Source of the DNA: Clostridia bacterium
Lineage (GTDB): Bacteria > Bacillota > Clostridia > Lachnospirales > WQUN01
Assembly: GCA_025997155.1 (NCBI GenBank)
Contig: BNUF01000051.1
Coordinates: forward strand, 1-14,789
Direction of reading: 5' to 3'
DNA length: 14,789 nt
The notes under the pieces are model-generated. The model did no database searches, was not told the origin of the DNA, and saw only the letters and a program-made list of their open reading frames with translations. Below, piece by piece: positions 1-7,408 of the stretch. How positions within the stretch are numbered: position 1 is the first letter of the stretch; each line of letters starts with the position of its first letter. Made by a program: the position numbers and the translations under genes.

Positions 1-807
1 GGATAGCCCGTCAAAGGTGTATATTTTGGTAATTTTTACTTTTTTTGGTATCGCGTCGGGTTCGTGAACGTTCATAATCACGACTTCCTCGCCGACTCTC
101 ACCCCGCCGTTTTCGACTTTGCCGATTCCGATTCTCCCGACATATTCGCTGTAATCGATAGTCGTAATCAGCATTTGCATTGGAGCGGAGGCGTTTCCTG
201 ACGGAGCGGGGATATATTCAAGGATTGCGTCAAAAATCGGTATCATTGTAGCGTCCGCCGCGTCCGCTTCGGACTCCTCAAGGGTGTTGTAGGCGACGCC
301 CTGTTTCGCGGACGCGAAAACGAACGGCGAATCAAGATAGTCGTCGTCCGCGCCAAGCTCGATAAAAAGTTCCAGAACTTCGTCCACAACCTCGGCGACG
401 CGGGCATCGGGGCGGTCAATCTTGTTTATGCACACAACCACGGGGAGCTTGAGCGAGAGGGCGTTTCGCAGCACGAACTTGGTCTGCGGCATCGCTCCCT
501 CAAACGCGTCCACCACAAGAACGACGCCGTTCACCATTTTGAGGACCCGCTCAACCTCTCCGCCGAAATCGGCGTGGCCCGGGGTGTCGACAATGTTGAT
601 TTTGGTATCCTTGTAGGTTATCGCCGTGTTTTTCGACAAAATAGTAATGCCGCGTTCCCGCTCAAGGTCGCCCGAATCCATTACGCGTTCCGCGACAGAC
701 TGATTGTCGCGGAAAGTCCCGCTTTGTTTCAAAAGTTCGTCGACGAGCGTCGTCTTGCCGTGGTCGACGTGGGCTATTATCGCGACGTTGCGTATATTAT
801 TATTCAA
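1..807 (-). CDS. typA: Translational GTPase TypA/BipA, N-terminal part (runs off left edge)
   Basis: A translation-factor GTPase that binds the 70S ribosome and helps ribosome assembly and stress adaptation. The visible 269 residues carry the whole G domain: G1 AHVDHGKTT (residues 12-20), G2 RGIT (52-55), G3 DTPGH (74-78), G4 NKID (128-131) and G5 SAK (166-168). The beta-barrel domain II begins at about residue 205. The family is about 600 residues long, so more than half lies beyond base 1. The start is inferred to be TTG at 805-807: the only nearby ATG (811-813) is out of frame, and an in-frame TGA lies three codons upstream of the TTG. The SD is weak (AAAGTG about 9 nt upstream). A strong promoter lies at 859-887. 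The motif set and the [16 protein letters not shown] wording fit TypA better than EF-G or LepA. Certain as to family, less so as to start. Confidence 0.95.
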   Translation of the reverse strand, partial: MNNNIRNVAIIAHVDHGKTTLVDELLKQSGTFRDNQSVAERVMDSGDLERERGITILSKNTAITYKDTKINIVDTPGHADFGGEVERVLKMVNGVVLVVDAFEGAMPQTKFVLRNALSLKLPVVVCINKIDRPDARVAEVVDEVLELFIELGADDDYLDSPFVFASAKQGVAYNTLEESEADAADATMIPIFDAILEYIPAPSGNASAPMQMLITTIDYSEYVGRIGIGKVENGGVRVGEEVVIMNVHEPDAIPKKVKITKIYTFDGLS

Positions 808-858
808 AACATATCACACTTTCAAAATCTCATATTGGCGCAACAGCACCTTTAACAG

Positions 859-887
859 AGTATATACATATTTAAGGGCATTGTCAA
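859..887 (-). promoter_or_regulatory. Sigma-A type promoter of typA
   Basis: Read on the minus strand, TTGACA (882-887) is followed by exactly 17 bp and then TATACT (859-864). This is a perfect -35 and a five-of-six -10. Transcription would start near 852, giving a leader of about 45 nt before the TTG start of typA. This is the clearest promoter in the window. Confidence 0.75.
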
Positions 888-898
888 GAAAAAATTTA

Positions 899-927
899 TT
901 GCAAACTCCCGCTGCGTATGATATTAT
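899..927 (+). promoter_or_regulatory. Possible promoter for the plus-strand operon
   Basis: TTGCAA (899-904), 17 bp, TATTAT (922-927) is a four-of-six and five-of-six match in the short gap divergent from typA. Predicted initiation near 934 would leave a leader of only about 12 nt and start within the SD AGAAGGTGA of the first gene. Either the leader is very short or the true promoter is elsewhere. Confidence 0.35.
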
Positions 928-945
928 TTGTAGAAGGTGATTGAG

Positions 946-1122
946 ATGAAAATTTCAGAAAGGACGGACGTTATGACGGACCACCAGTACAATTCGACGG
1001 TTCTTTCGACATATTACAGCACCAAACTGCTGGCGGAAGCAATGATAATTTTGGAACGGTTACGAGCGTTGTATTTCAATCTCACGGGCAGCGACCCCGA
1101 AAAACCTATATATGACGACTGA
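946..1122 (+). CDS. Small protein of unknown function (58 residues)
   Basis: I do not recognise this protein. It is short and has a probable central helix (residues about 18-46, rich in Leu, Ala, Tyr) but no signal peptide, membrane segment or metal-binding cysteine pattern. ATG 946 is chosen because AGGTGA (935-940) lies 5 nt upstream. A GTG at 937 would add three residues but lies inside that SD, and an internal ATG at 973 is another candidate. Its stop overlaps the start of the next gene by 11 nt, so the two are probably translationally coupled. It is the first gene of the plus-strand run. The good SD and the coupling support a real gene, but the short length leaves doubt. Confidence 0.55.
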   Translation: MKISERTDVMTDHQYNSTVLSTYYSTKLLAEAMIILERLRALYFNLTGSDPEKPIYDD

Positions 1123-1909
1123 CGCGGAAATTTTAGAAAAATTTACCAATTACGCACTCTTAACAATAAGCGAGATTCGAGAGAATCCGATTACTAAGGT
1201 CGCCGAATTTGAGTTGAGCTGCGCCGAGAATATTTTAAAACCTATCAAAGAGTGTAATGATTATGATTATCACTGCAAAAATAGAAACGTTTACGCTAAC
1301 GTGATTCCGCACCTTGAAGCGGCTTATTATTTTCTCGTCTGGCAAAAGAGAGAACCCCAAGGTTGCGGCTGTTTGATGAGTTTTATAGTATGTATGATAG
1401 AATCTCTTATACATCGTGAATTTGGAAACGAAGACGAATTAGCCCTTGAAATATCCAGAATTGCCGCGCTAGTCGGCGAAGCCCATATATTATTGGGAGA
1501 TTCAAACGAAACCGCGTATCGCTGGATTGTTGAAAACGCTATATCAGGCAATCCGCACAAATGGAATATGCTAAACAGGCTTGAAGAATCCGATTCGGAC
1601 TATTCGTCAAAATGCGACTGTTTGTTTGAAAGTTTTTGTGAAAAAAAGAACATTGACGGGTACACCCAGTATATCAAAAAGTATAATTTATATATTGACG
1701 ACGGATTGGAAGACGATGAAAATTTAGGACACGGAACAGATATTTTCGGATATATGTTTAAGGACGGCGAGTTGGTTTTTGACGTTATGCAGTACGCGGT
1801 TGTGGAGGGCAAGTCCGAGATAACCTACTATTTGTCGGAAATTACGGCGAGCGATATTAACAGAGGGCGTTGGACTGTTGAAAAAAATCAGAGTTTTGCA
1901 GACGAGTAA
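1112..1909 (+). CDS. Hypothetical protein (265 residues), mostly helical and acidic
   Basis: No known family is recognised. The protein appears soluble and largely helical, with many acidic residues towards the C-terminus (the stretch around residues 195-205 is almost all Asp/Glu/Gly/Asn) and scattered cysteines (for example GCGC near residue 85 and KCDC near 168) that form no standard zinc ribbon. There is no signal peptide. The ATG at 1112 has no clear SD and overlaps the stop of the preceding small gene by 11 nt, which suggests coupled translation. The 3' end overlaps the following glycosyltransferase by 32 nt. By eye the gene is more A+T-rich than the aroC and ATPase genes downstream, which might mean separate acquisition. 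The length and context support a true gene; its function is unknown. Confidence 0.75.
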   Translation: MTTDAEILEKFTNYALLTISEIRENPITKVAEFELSCAENILKPIKECNDYDYHCKNRNVYANVIPHLEAAYYFLVWQKREPQGCGCLMSFIVCMIESLIHREFGNEDELALEISRIAALVGEAHILLGDSNETAYRWIVENAISGNPHKWNMLNRLEESDSDYSSKCDCLFESFCEKKNIDGYTQYIKKYNLYIDDGLEDDENLGHGTDIFGYMFKDGELVFDVMQYAVVEGKSEITYYLSEITASDINRGRWTVEKNQSFADE

Positions 1910-2999
1910 GTTATACGCGCCGTACATAGGCGGGGTTGAACAGGTTGTACAGGATATCGCGGAGGGGCTTGCCGCAAGAACGGATATGACTGTACTTGTC
2001 TGCCGCGACAAAGGGGGGCGGGCGGACGAGAGATACAACGGCGTTCGCGTTGCGCGTTGCGCGTCTTTGGGCATCAAATTTTCTATGCCGATTTCGCTGT
2101 CATATATATCGGAGTTTCGGAGATTCGCGAAAGACGCCGATATAGTTCATCTTCACGTGCCGTTTCCTCTCGGGGATTTGGCGGTGTTTTTGTCGGGGTA
2201 TAAGGGAAAACTGGCGGTTTGGTGGCACAGCGACATTATACGGCAAAAGAAACTTTTGGTACTGCTTACGCCGCTTATACACAGGGTGCTGGCGCGGGCG
2301 GACGTGATTTTCGCCTCGTCTGAAAATCTGATTAAATATTCGGCGTTTTTGCCGAAATTTTCTGAAAAATGCGTTGTTGTGCCTTTCGGCGTAGATTTAG
2401 CGGAATATGACAAAATTTCCAACGGGGATTTTTTGACGAAAAGACTGTATAATAAAGACAGCAAAAAGGCGTTGTTTGTCGGGCGGCTCGTGTATTACAA
2501 AGGCGCGGAGGTTCTGGTGAGGGCGTTCGCGGGGACTTTTGGCGCGGAGCTGTTTATCGTGGGCGGCGGGGAGCTTGAAAATGAGCTTAAAGATATCGCG
2601 GCGGAAAACGGGGATAAATTCCATTTTTTGGGGCATTTGCCCTATGAGGATTTGCAAAGGGCGTACAAGGATTGTGATTTCTTTGTGTTTCCGTCCGTCG
2701 CCGACAGCGAGGCGTTCGGGCTTGTGCAAATGTCGGCGATGTCTTGCGGGAAACCCGTGATAAATACGGAGCTGCGTACAGGCGTACCGTTTGTGAGCGT
2801 CGGGGGCGTGACAGGGATTACGGTTGCGCCGTATGACACAAACGCGCTTAGGGACGCGGTACAAACTTTGACGGACGACGACGATTTGCGGCAAACCTAC
2901 GGCAAAAACGCCAGAGAACGAGTTGAAAAAATGTTCACGAAAACAAAAATGCTTGACGATATTTTTGAAAAATACTGCGAGTTAGGCGGGAGAGAATGA
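1878..2999 (+). CDS. Glycosyltransferase, GT4 family (GT-B fold)
   Basis: Likely transfers a sugar from a nucleotide-sugar donor in cell-envelope polysaccharide or glycolipid synthesis; acceptor and donor cannot be read from the sequence. Domains: N-terminal acceptor domain (residues 1 to about 165) with the glycine-rich GGVEQ loop (18-22), then a C-terminal donor domain with VGRLVYYKG (201-209), a linker GHLPYEDLQRAYKDCD (252-267) and SEAFGLVQMSAMSCGKPVI (277-295). In the usual E-x7-E motif the first Glu is present (E278) but the second position is Ser (S286). The 373 residues match the family length. The start is TTG at 1878, with GAGGG 10 nt upstream and Rossmann strand KKIRVLQTS at once after it; no ATG alternative exists. 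It overlaps the preceding gene by 32 nt and aroC by 4 nt (ATGA). Confidence 0.9.
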   Translation: MKKIRVLQTSKLYAPYIGGVEQVVQDIAEGLAARTDMTVLVCRDKGGRADERYNGVRVARCASLGIKFSMPISLSYISEFRRFAKDADIVHLHVPFPLGDLAVFLSGYKGKLAVWWHSDIIRQKKLLVLLTPLIHRVLARADVIFASSENLIKYSAFLPKFSEKCVVVPFGVDLAEYDKISNGDFLTKRLYNKDSKKALFVGRLVYYKGAEVLVRAFAGTFGAELFIVGGGELENELKDIAAENGDKFHFLGHLPYEDLQRAYKDCDFFVFPSVADSEAFGLVQMSAMSCGKPVINTELRTGVPFVSVGGVTGITVAPYDTNALRDAVQTLTDDDDLRQTYGKNARERVEKMFTKTKMLDDIFEKYCELGGRE

Positions 3000-4108
3000 G
3001 TTCAACGACCGGTAATATTTTTAAGGTGACGACATGGGGGGAGAGCCACGGGAAAACCGTGGGCGTTGTCGTGGACGGCGTACCGTCTGGGATTGCGCTT
3101 GACGAGAATATCGTTCAGGCGTTTCTTGACAGACGTAAGCCAGGCGCGTCCGCCTATGCCACAAAACGCGCCGAAGCCGACACGGTCGAGATTTGCTCGG
3201 GGGTTTTCGAGGGTTATACCACGGGTACGCCTATCGAAATGCACGTCACGAACAACGACCAGATTTCAAAAAACTATGACAACCTTAGAGAAGTGTTTCG
3301 CCCGTCACACGCCGATTACGGTTTTTTTAAGAAGTACGGGATACGCGACCACAGGGGCGGCGGGCGTTCGTCCGGACGCGAAACGCTCGGGAGAGTCGCG
3401 GCGGGGGCGGTTGCGGCGACGGCGTTGGCGCGGCTCGGGATAAAGTTTTTGACATACACAAAAAGTATCGGGAGTATATCGATACCGAATTTGGATTATG
3501 ACGAAATAGCGCGGTGTTTGTCGGAAAATTCCAATTCTCTGGGTATACCTCACGAGGATACATATAAATCGGCGTCCGCGTATCTCGACAATCTTATGCG
3601 TGAAAAAAATTCGGCGGGCGGAGTCGCGGAGTGTGTCGTGACGGGGGTTAAGGCGGGATTCGGCTCGCCCGTTTTTGACAAACTGGACGCAAGGCTCGCG
3701 AATGCGGTTTTTTCAATCGGCGCGGTGAAGGCGGTTGAGATTGGCAACGGGATAGCCGCCGCACGGGGTACAGGGGCGGAGAATAACGACGCGTTTGTAT
3801 CAAAGGGCGGCGAAGTGTCGAAAAAGTCAAACAATTCGGGCGGGATAATCGGAGGAATCACCGACGGAACGCCCGTTATAATCCGCGCCGCCTTTAAGCC
3901 CACGCCGTCCATCGCGTCGGAGCAAGACACCGTAAACAAGGACGGCGGCAACACGACAATATGTATCGAGGGGCGGCACGACCCCGTAATCGTCCCCCGC
4001 GCGCTTGTGGTGGTCGAGAGTATGGCGGCGGTCGTTCTTCTTGACGAGATTCTAGTGGGGCTTTCCTCAAGAATAGAGAACGTTAAAACTATATATAATA
4101 GATTTTAA
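2996..4108 (+). CDS. aroC: Chorismate synthase
   Basis: Last step of the shikimate pathway: anti-1,4-elimination of phosphate from 5-enolpyruvylshikimate-3-phosphate to chorismate, needing reduced FMN, in the cytosol. Diagnostic motifs are WGESHG (14-19, with H18), RPSHADY (102-108, with H105), RGGGRSSGRET (120-130) and, near the C-terminus, GGNTTICIEGRHDP followed by VPRALVVVESMAAVVL. H18 and H105 correspond to the two catalytic histidines of the family. The 370 residues are normal for the bacterial monofunctional form; no flavin-reductase extension is present. The ATG overlaps the glycosyltransferase stop (ATGA) with GGGAGAGA just upstream. The V-ATPase genes follow after 20 nt. No other shikimate gene is in the window, so co-transcription with ATPase genes is probably chance linkage. 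Confidence 0.98.
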   Translation: MSSTTGNIFKVTTWGESHGKTVGVVVDGVPSGIALDENIVQAFLDRRKPGASAYATKRAEADTVEICSGVFEGYTTGTPIEMHVTNNDQISKNYDNLREVFRPSHADYGFFKKYGIRDHRGGGRSSGRETLGRVAAGAVAATALARLGIKFLTYTKSIGSISIPNLDYDEIARCLSENSNSLGIPHEDTYKSASAYLDNLMREKNSAGGVAECVVTGVKAGFGSPVFDKLDARLANAVFSIGAVKAVEIGNGIAAARGTGAENNDAFVSKGGEVSKKSNNSGGIIGGITDGTPVIIRAAFKPTPSIASEQDTVNKDGGNTTICIEGRHDPVIVPRALVVVESMAAVVLLDEILVGLSSRIENVKTIYNRF

Positions 4109-4128
4109 GAAAAGACGCGGGAGTTGTT

Positions 4129-4440
4129 ATGGAAAATATTATTGAGGCGTTGATTGGCATAGAGAACGACGCGAAGGCGGTTATGAAAGAAGCGTCAAAG
4201 GCGGCGAAAGCTCTTCCGAAACGCGTCGAAGACCGCAAGCGCGAAATCGACAAGGAAATTAAGAAGGACATACAGGAAAAGACAAAAATGATAGAAAAAC
4301 AGGTGTCGGACGAAGCTATGGCGGCGGCGGCGAGAATCCGCTCCGATTCAAAGTCGAAAGTCTTGGGCATTGAACAAATGTACCTGAACACACACGAGGC
4401 ACTTGAGCAAAAAATCTTTAAGAATATTATCGGGCGGTGA
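4129..4440 (+). CDS. V-type ATPase peripheral-stalk subunit, G/H-like coiled coil
   Basis: Probably the small coiled-coil partner of subunit E in the outer stalk (stator) of an archaeal/bacterial-type V/A-ATPase. All 103 residues are polar and charged with an unbroken helical pattern, rich in Lys, Glu and Ala (residues about 8-95), and there is no membrane segment. Sequence alone is weakly diagnostic; the assignment rests on the coiled coil, length and position directly before subunits C and I. The ATG at 4129 has GGGAG about 7 nt upstream. It begins 20 nt after aroC, and its stop is 4 nt before the preferred GTG start of subunit C. Alternative: a generic coiled-coil protein unrelated to the ATPase, less likely in this place. 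Confidence 0.75.
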   Translation: MENIIEALIGIENDAKAVMKEASKAAKALPKRVEDRKREIDKEIKKDIQEKTKMIEKQVSDEAMAAAARIRSDSKSKVLGIEQMYLNTHEALEQKIFKNIIGR

Positions 4441-4444
4441 TTGG

Positions 4445-5491
4445 GTGTACAGCACGGCTTTTAATACCAAAATACAGGCGATGCGAAAACACTCCCTCAC
4501 ACGCGCCGATTATGAAAACCTTAGCCGCCTTAAGTCGGTGGACGAAATCGGGCGAAAAATCCGCGAGTTTGAGGGGTACAGGGGCATTTTCGGCGAAACC
4601 TCCGAGGAGGAGGAAACGCACCGTATGCCCCTTGAACGAAACCTTGTTTTGTCGCTGGTGCTTGATTACAAAAAGCTGATAAGTTTCGCGACGGACTACA
4701 CGGTAAAGGCACATATAGACGCTTTTTTTATGAGCAACGAAATCAAGATAATCAAGCTGATTATGGGGATTGTACGCGACCAGACGACCCACGGATACAC
4801 GGCGGACGACTTCAAGCCGCAGATTACGGGGAAATCCCCCGTCGACGTCGACAAACTTTTCGCGTCGCGCCGTCTTGACGAATTTGTTGAGAATCTGCGG
4901 GGGACGGCCTATTACGCGCCTCTTTCGCGGGCGTATTCCGCCGAGGCGACTATGTTCGAACTCGAGGCGCAGCTTGACATTTTTTATTATATGCACCTTT
5001 GGAAACAGCGGCAAAAACTCGGAAGAAACGAACGGCGGGCAGTCGAACGCGTTATCGGGACACAGATTGACCTGCGAAACATTATGTGGGTGTATCGGTT
5101 CAAGCGGTACTACAATGTCGCGCCTGAGCTTATGTACTCGTCGATAATCCCCGTCACGTACCGCGTCAAATCCGCGCAGATGAACAACCTTGTGGAGCAT
5201 AGGAATATGCCGAATCAGGACGTTTTGTCGCAGGGGCTTTGCGCGCCCTACAACGATATATTTAAGGAATATACGACTCTTGAGTACGATTATTACCAAA
5301 AAATGCTAAATGTGTTCAGGGCGGCGGAGAAAGACGGCAAAAGTTCAGTCGTGCGGGCGTTGTCGTATCTGTTCTCTAAGGAACTTGAGATAACAAACCT
5401 GACCACGCTTATCGAATGTATACGGTATTCGCTTACGCCCGAGGAAACTATGAAACGCCTGTATTTGCTTGAGGAGGGTGACGCGGTTTGA
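4445..5491 (+). CDS. ntpC: V-type ATPase subunit C (AC39/d family)
   Basis: Socket subunit that links the central rotor shaft to the membrane c-ring in V/A-ATPases. The protein is helical, with the family pattern of repeated three-helix modules. The N-terminal YSTAFNTKIQAMRKHSLT matches the family's Y-x(3)-R/K-(I/V)-ambient start, followed by DYENL and EIGRKIREFEGY. A second module holds DLRNIMWVYRFKRYY (residues about 212-226), where the family has its typical D-x-x-N-(L/I)-x-W-x-x-R signature. About 348 residues with the GTG 4445 start, normal for the family. A TTG at 4403 would add 14 residues and overlap the stalk gene by 38 nt. I prefer GTG 4445 because the homologous N-terminus begins there and the upstream stop (4438-4440) allows re-initiation. 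Its stop overlaps the TTG start of subunit I. Confidence 0.88.
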   Translation: MYSTAFNTKIQAMRKHSLTRADYENLSRLKSVDEIGRKIREFEGYRGIFGETSEEEETHRMPLERNLVLSLVLDYKKLISFATDYTVKAHIDAFFMSNEIKIIKLIMGIVRDQTTHGYTADDFKPQITGKSPVDVDKLFASRRLDEFVENLRGTAYYAPLSRAYSAEATMFELEAQLDIFYYMHLWKQRQKLGRNERRAVERVIGTQIDLRNIMWVYRFKRYYNVAPELMYSSIIPVTYRVKSAQMNNLVEHRNMPNQDVLSQGLCAPYNDIFKEYTTLEYDYYQKMLNVFRAAEKDGKSSVVRALSYLFSKELEITNLTTLIECIRYSLTPEETMKRLYLLEEGDAV

Positions 5492-7404
5492 TTGAGAAGA
5501 TGAAATATGTCAACATCGCGGGGTATGTTTCGGACATTGACAGGGTAATCGAAGAGTATATCTCGCAATATGACATTCAGCTCGAACCCGCCTACGCCGA
5601 GTTTTCGGAGATTTCACGGGTGGGGACGTTCGGCGAGCCTAACCCTTACGCGAAACGGTTTACCGCCGCCCACCCGCTTGTGCCGCTTATTAACACTTAT
5701 TCGGGCGAGGTGTCAAGCACGCAAAAGGAAAACGCCGAGAAAGTTTTGGATAAATCCTTAGAGTTTCTTATACATCAGTCGGCTGAAATAAAAAAAGCTA
5801 TCGAGTATAGGGAAAATCTGGCGAAAACCATAGAAATAATGTCGCATTTTGAAGACGTTGTGTTTAACGTGGAGGACTTATCGGATTTTTTTAACATAGA
5901 GTACCGATTCGGGAAAATGCCCGAGACGAGTTTTAAACAGTTTGAGATATATCTGCACACCGATTCGCAGATACTTTTTGTGGAGGGAGAACACAGCAAA
6001 GATACGGCGTGGGGCGCGTATTTCACGCCGAAAACGCAGATTGAAAAAATTGACACGCTTTTTACGTCTCTTTATTTCGAGGTCGTGGATTTTCCCACAG
6101 AAATAGACGGCAGCCCTCTTGGCGGAACGCCAAAGGAAATTTTGAAAAGTTTGCGGGAAGAATATGACGGCGTACAGCGGCATATTATTGGCGCGGAGAC
6201 GGAAACTCTTGACAAGGCGGGCGTATCCCTAAGGGAGCTTGCGGAGGCGTACCATTTCATAAAAGAAATGTATTATTGTCACGAGTGCCGAAAGTACGCC
6301 TGCAAGACTACGGGCAATCACTTTATATTTGTCGGGTGGATGACAAAATCCGAGGCGAAAAAACTTGAGGCGGCGGCGTCCCCCGACAAGGACGTGGTTT
6401 TTGTGTGCGGGGACGAAAACGACTTTGCCACGGCAAGCCCGCCGACTAAACTCAAAAACAACGCGCTCGCCCGCCCCTTTGAGTTTTTTGTGCGTATGTA
6501 CGGCGTTCCGTCGTATACCGAGATTGACCCGACGGCGTTTGTCGCGTTCACGTACTCCTTGTTTTTCGGAATGATGTACGGCGACGTGGGGCAGGGGCTT
6601 GCGCTCATCCTAATCGGGTTTACGTTTGCAAAAAAATACGCGCTGGGGAAGATTATGCGCGTGGTCGGGGTGTCAAGCGCGTTTTTCGGGTTTATGTACG
6701 GGAGCGTTTTCGGCTTCGAGAATTTTTTGCGTCCCGTTTGGCTTAACCCACGCGCCGACACTATGGCGTTGATAAAATATACGATATGTTTCGGCGTACT
6801 CGTTCTGATTGTAGCAATGTTCTTTAATATGCGTAACGCGTACAGGCAAAACGACAGGATTCGGCTGTATCTTTCGGCGAACGGCGCGTTCGGCGCGCTG
6901 TTTTACGTCGCGGCGGTTCTTTTCGCGGGGCTGACTCTGCTCTTTTCTATAACAATGCCCGCCGTAGCTATAATAATTTTCGCGGTTATCCCGATTTTGG
7001 CGGTGGCGTTCAAAGAACCTATCGCCGAAAAATTGAAACTGAAAAAAGAGGAACTGGAGGAACACCCGAAAGAGGGGCTGGGAATGTTCCTGTTTGTGAC
7101 GTTGATGGAACTTATCGAGACTTTGTTGAGTTTCTTCACAAACACGCTTTCTTTCGTGAGGGTGGGCGGGTTCGCCGTGTGCCACGCGGGGCTTATGTAC
7201 GTCGTGCTTCTGCTCTCGGGCGCGGAGGCGGGACGCCCCAATATAATCGGGATTATCTTGGGGAACGCCTTTGTTATGGGGCTTGAGGGGCTTGTCGTGG
7301 GGATTCAGGTGCTGCGCCTCGAGTTCTACGAGCTGTTCAGCAGGTACTACACAGGCGGCGGCAGGGAATTTGTCCCCTACAAAGATTTGAAAAAAGATAT
7401 ATAG
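5488..7404 (+). CDS. ntpI: V-type ATPase subunit I (a subunit)
   Basis: Membrane stator that forms the two ion half-channels against the c-ring. The N-terminal ~340 residues are a soluble two-lobed arm with coiled coil; the rest holds about seven or eight membrane helices, beginning near FVAFTYSLFFGMMYGD and containing the conserved GDVGQG. The two arginines that face the c-ring carboxylate are present: R558 in SFVRVGGFAV and R610 in QVLRLEFYE, followed by the typical FSRYYTGGGREF. The 638 residues are full length. The start is TTG 5488 with GAGGAGGGTG (5471-5480) upstream and a 4-nt overlap with the subunit C stop; an internal ATG at 5500 has a weaker SD. Last gene of the plus-strand run. 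The usual subunit K, E, F, A, B and D genes do not follow. Confidence 0.96.
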   Translation: MIEKMKYVNIAGYVSDIDRVIEEYISQYDIQLEPAYAEFSEISRVGTFGEPNPYAKRFTAAHPLVPLINTYSGEVSSTQKENAEKVLDKSLEFLIHQSAEIKKAIEYRENLAKTIEIMSHFEDVVFNVEDLSDFFNIEYRFGKMPETSFKQFEIYLHTDSQILFVEGEHSKDTAWGAYFTPKTQIEKIDTLFTSLYFEVVDFPTEIDGSPLGGTPKEILKSLREEYDGVQRHIIGAETETLDKAGVSLRELAEAYHFIKEMYYCHECRKYACKTTGNHFIFVGWMTKSEAKKLEAAASPDKDVVFVCGDENDFATASPPTKLKNNALARPFEFFVRMYGVPSYTEIDPTAFVAFTYSLFFGMMYGDVGQGLALILIGFTFAKKYALGKIMRVVGVSSAFFGFMYGSVFGFENFLRPVWLNPRADTMALIKYTICFGVLVLIVAMFFNMRNAYRQNDRIRLYLSANGAFGALFYVAAVLFAGLTLLFSITMPAVAIIIFAVIPILAVAFKEPIAEKLKLKKEELEEHPKEGLGMFLFVTLMELIETLLSFFTNTLSFVRVGGFAVCHAGLMYVVLLLSGAEAGRPNIIGIILGNAFVMGLEGLVVGIQVLRLEFYELFSRYYTGGGREFVPYKDLKKDI

Positions 7405-7408
7405 ATTA

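Noticed and set aside
2397..2894. A 165-codon open frame on the minus strand
   Set aside because: Opposite the glycosyltransferase donor domain, Arg/His/Pro-rich and with no family resemblance; a by-product of codon bias.
4427..5299. A 290-codon open frame on the minus strand
   Set aside because: It lies wholly opposite V-ATPase subunit C, whose protein motifs are clear. It has a low-complexity Arg/Val/His composition and no SD, so it is a shadow frame.
6673..7185. A 170-codon open frame on the minus strand
   Set aside because: Opposite membrane helices of subunit I; the composition (Gln, Arg, His) is that of reversed hydrophobic codons.
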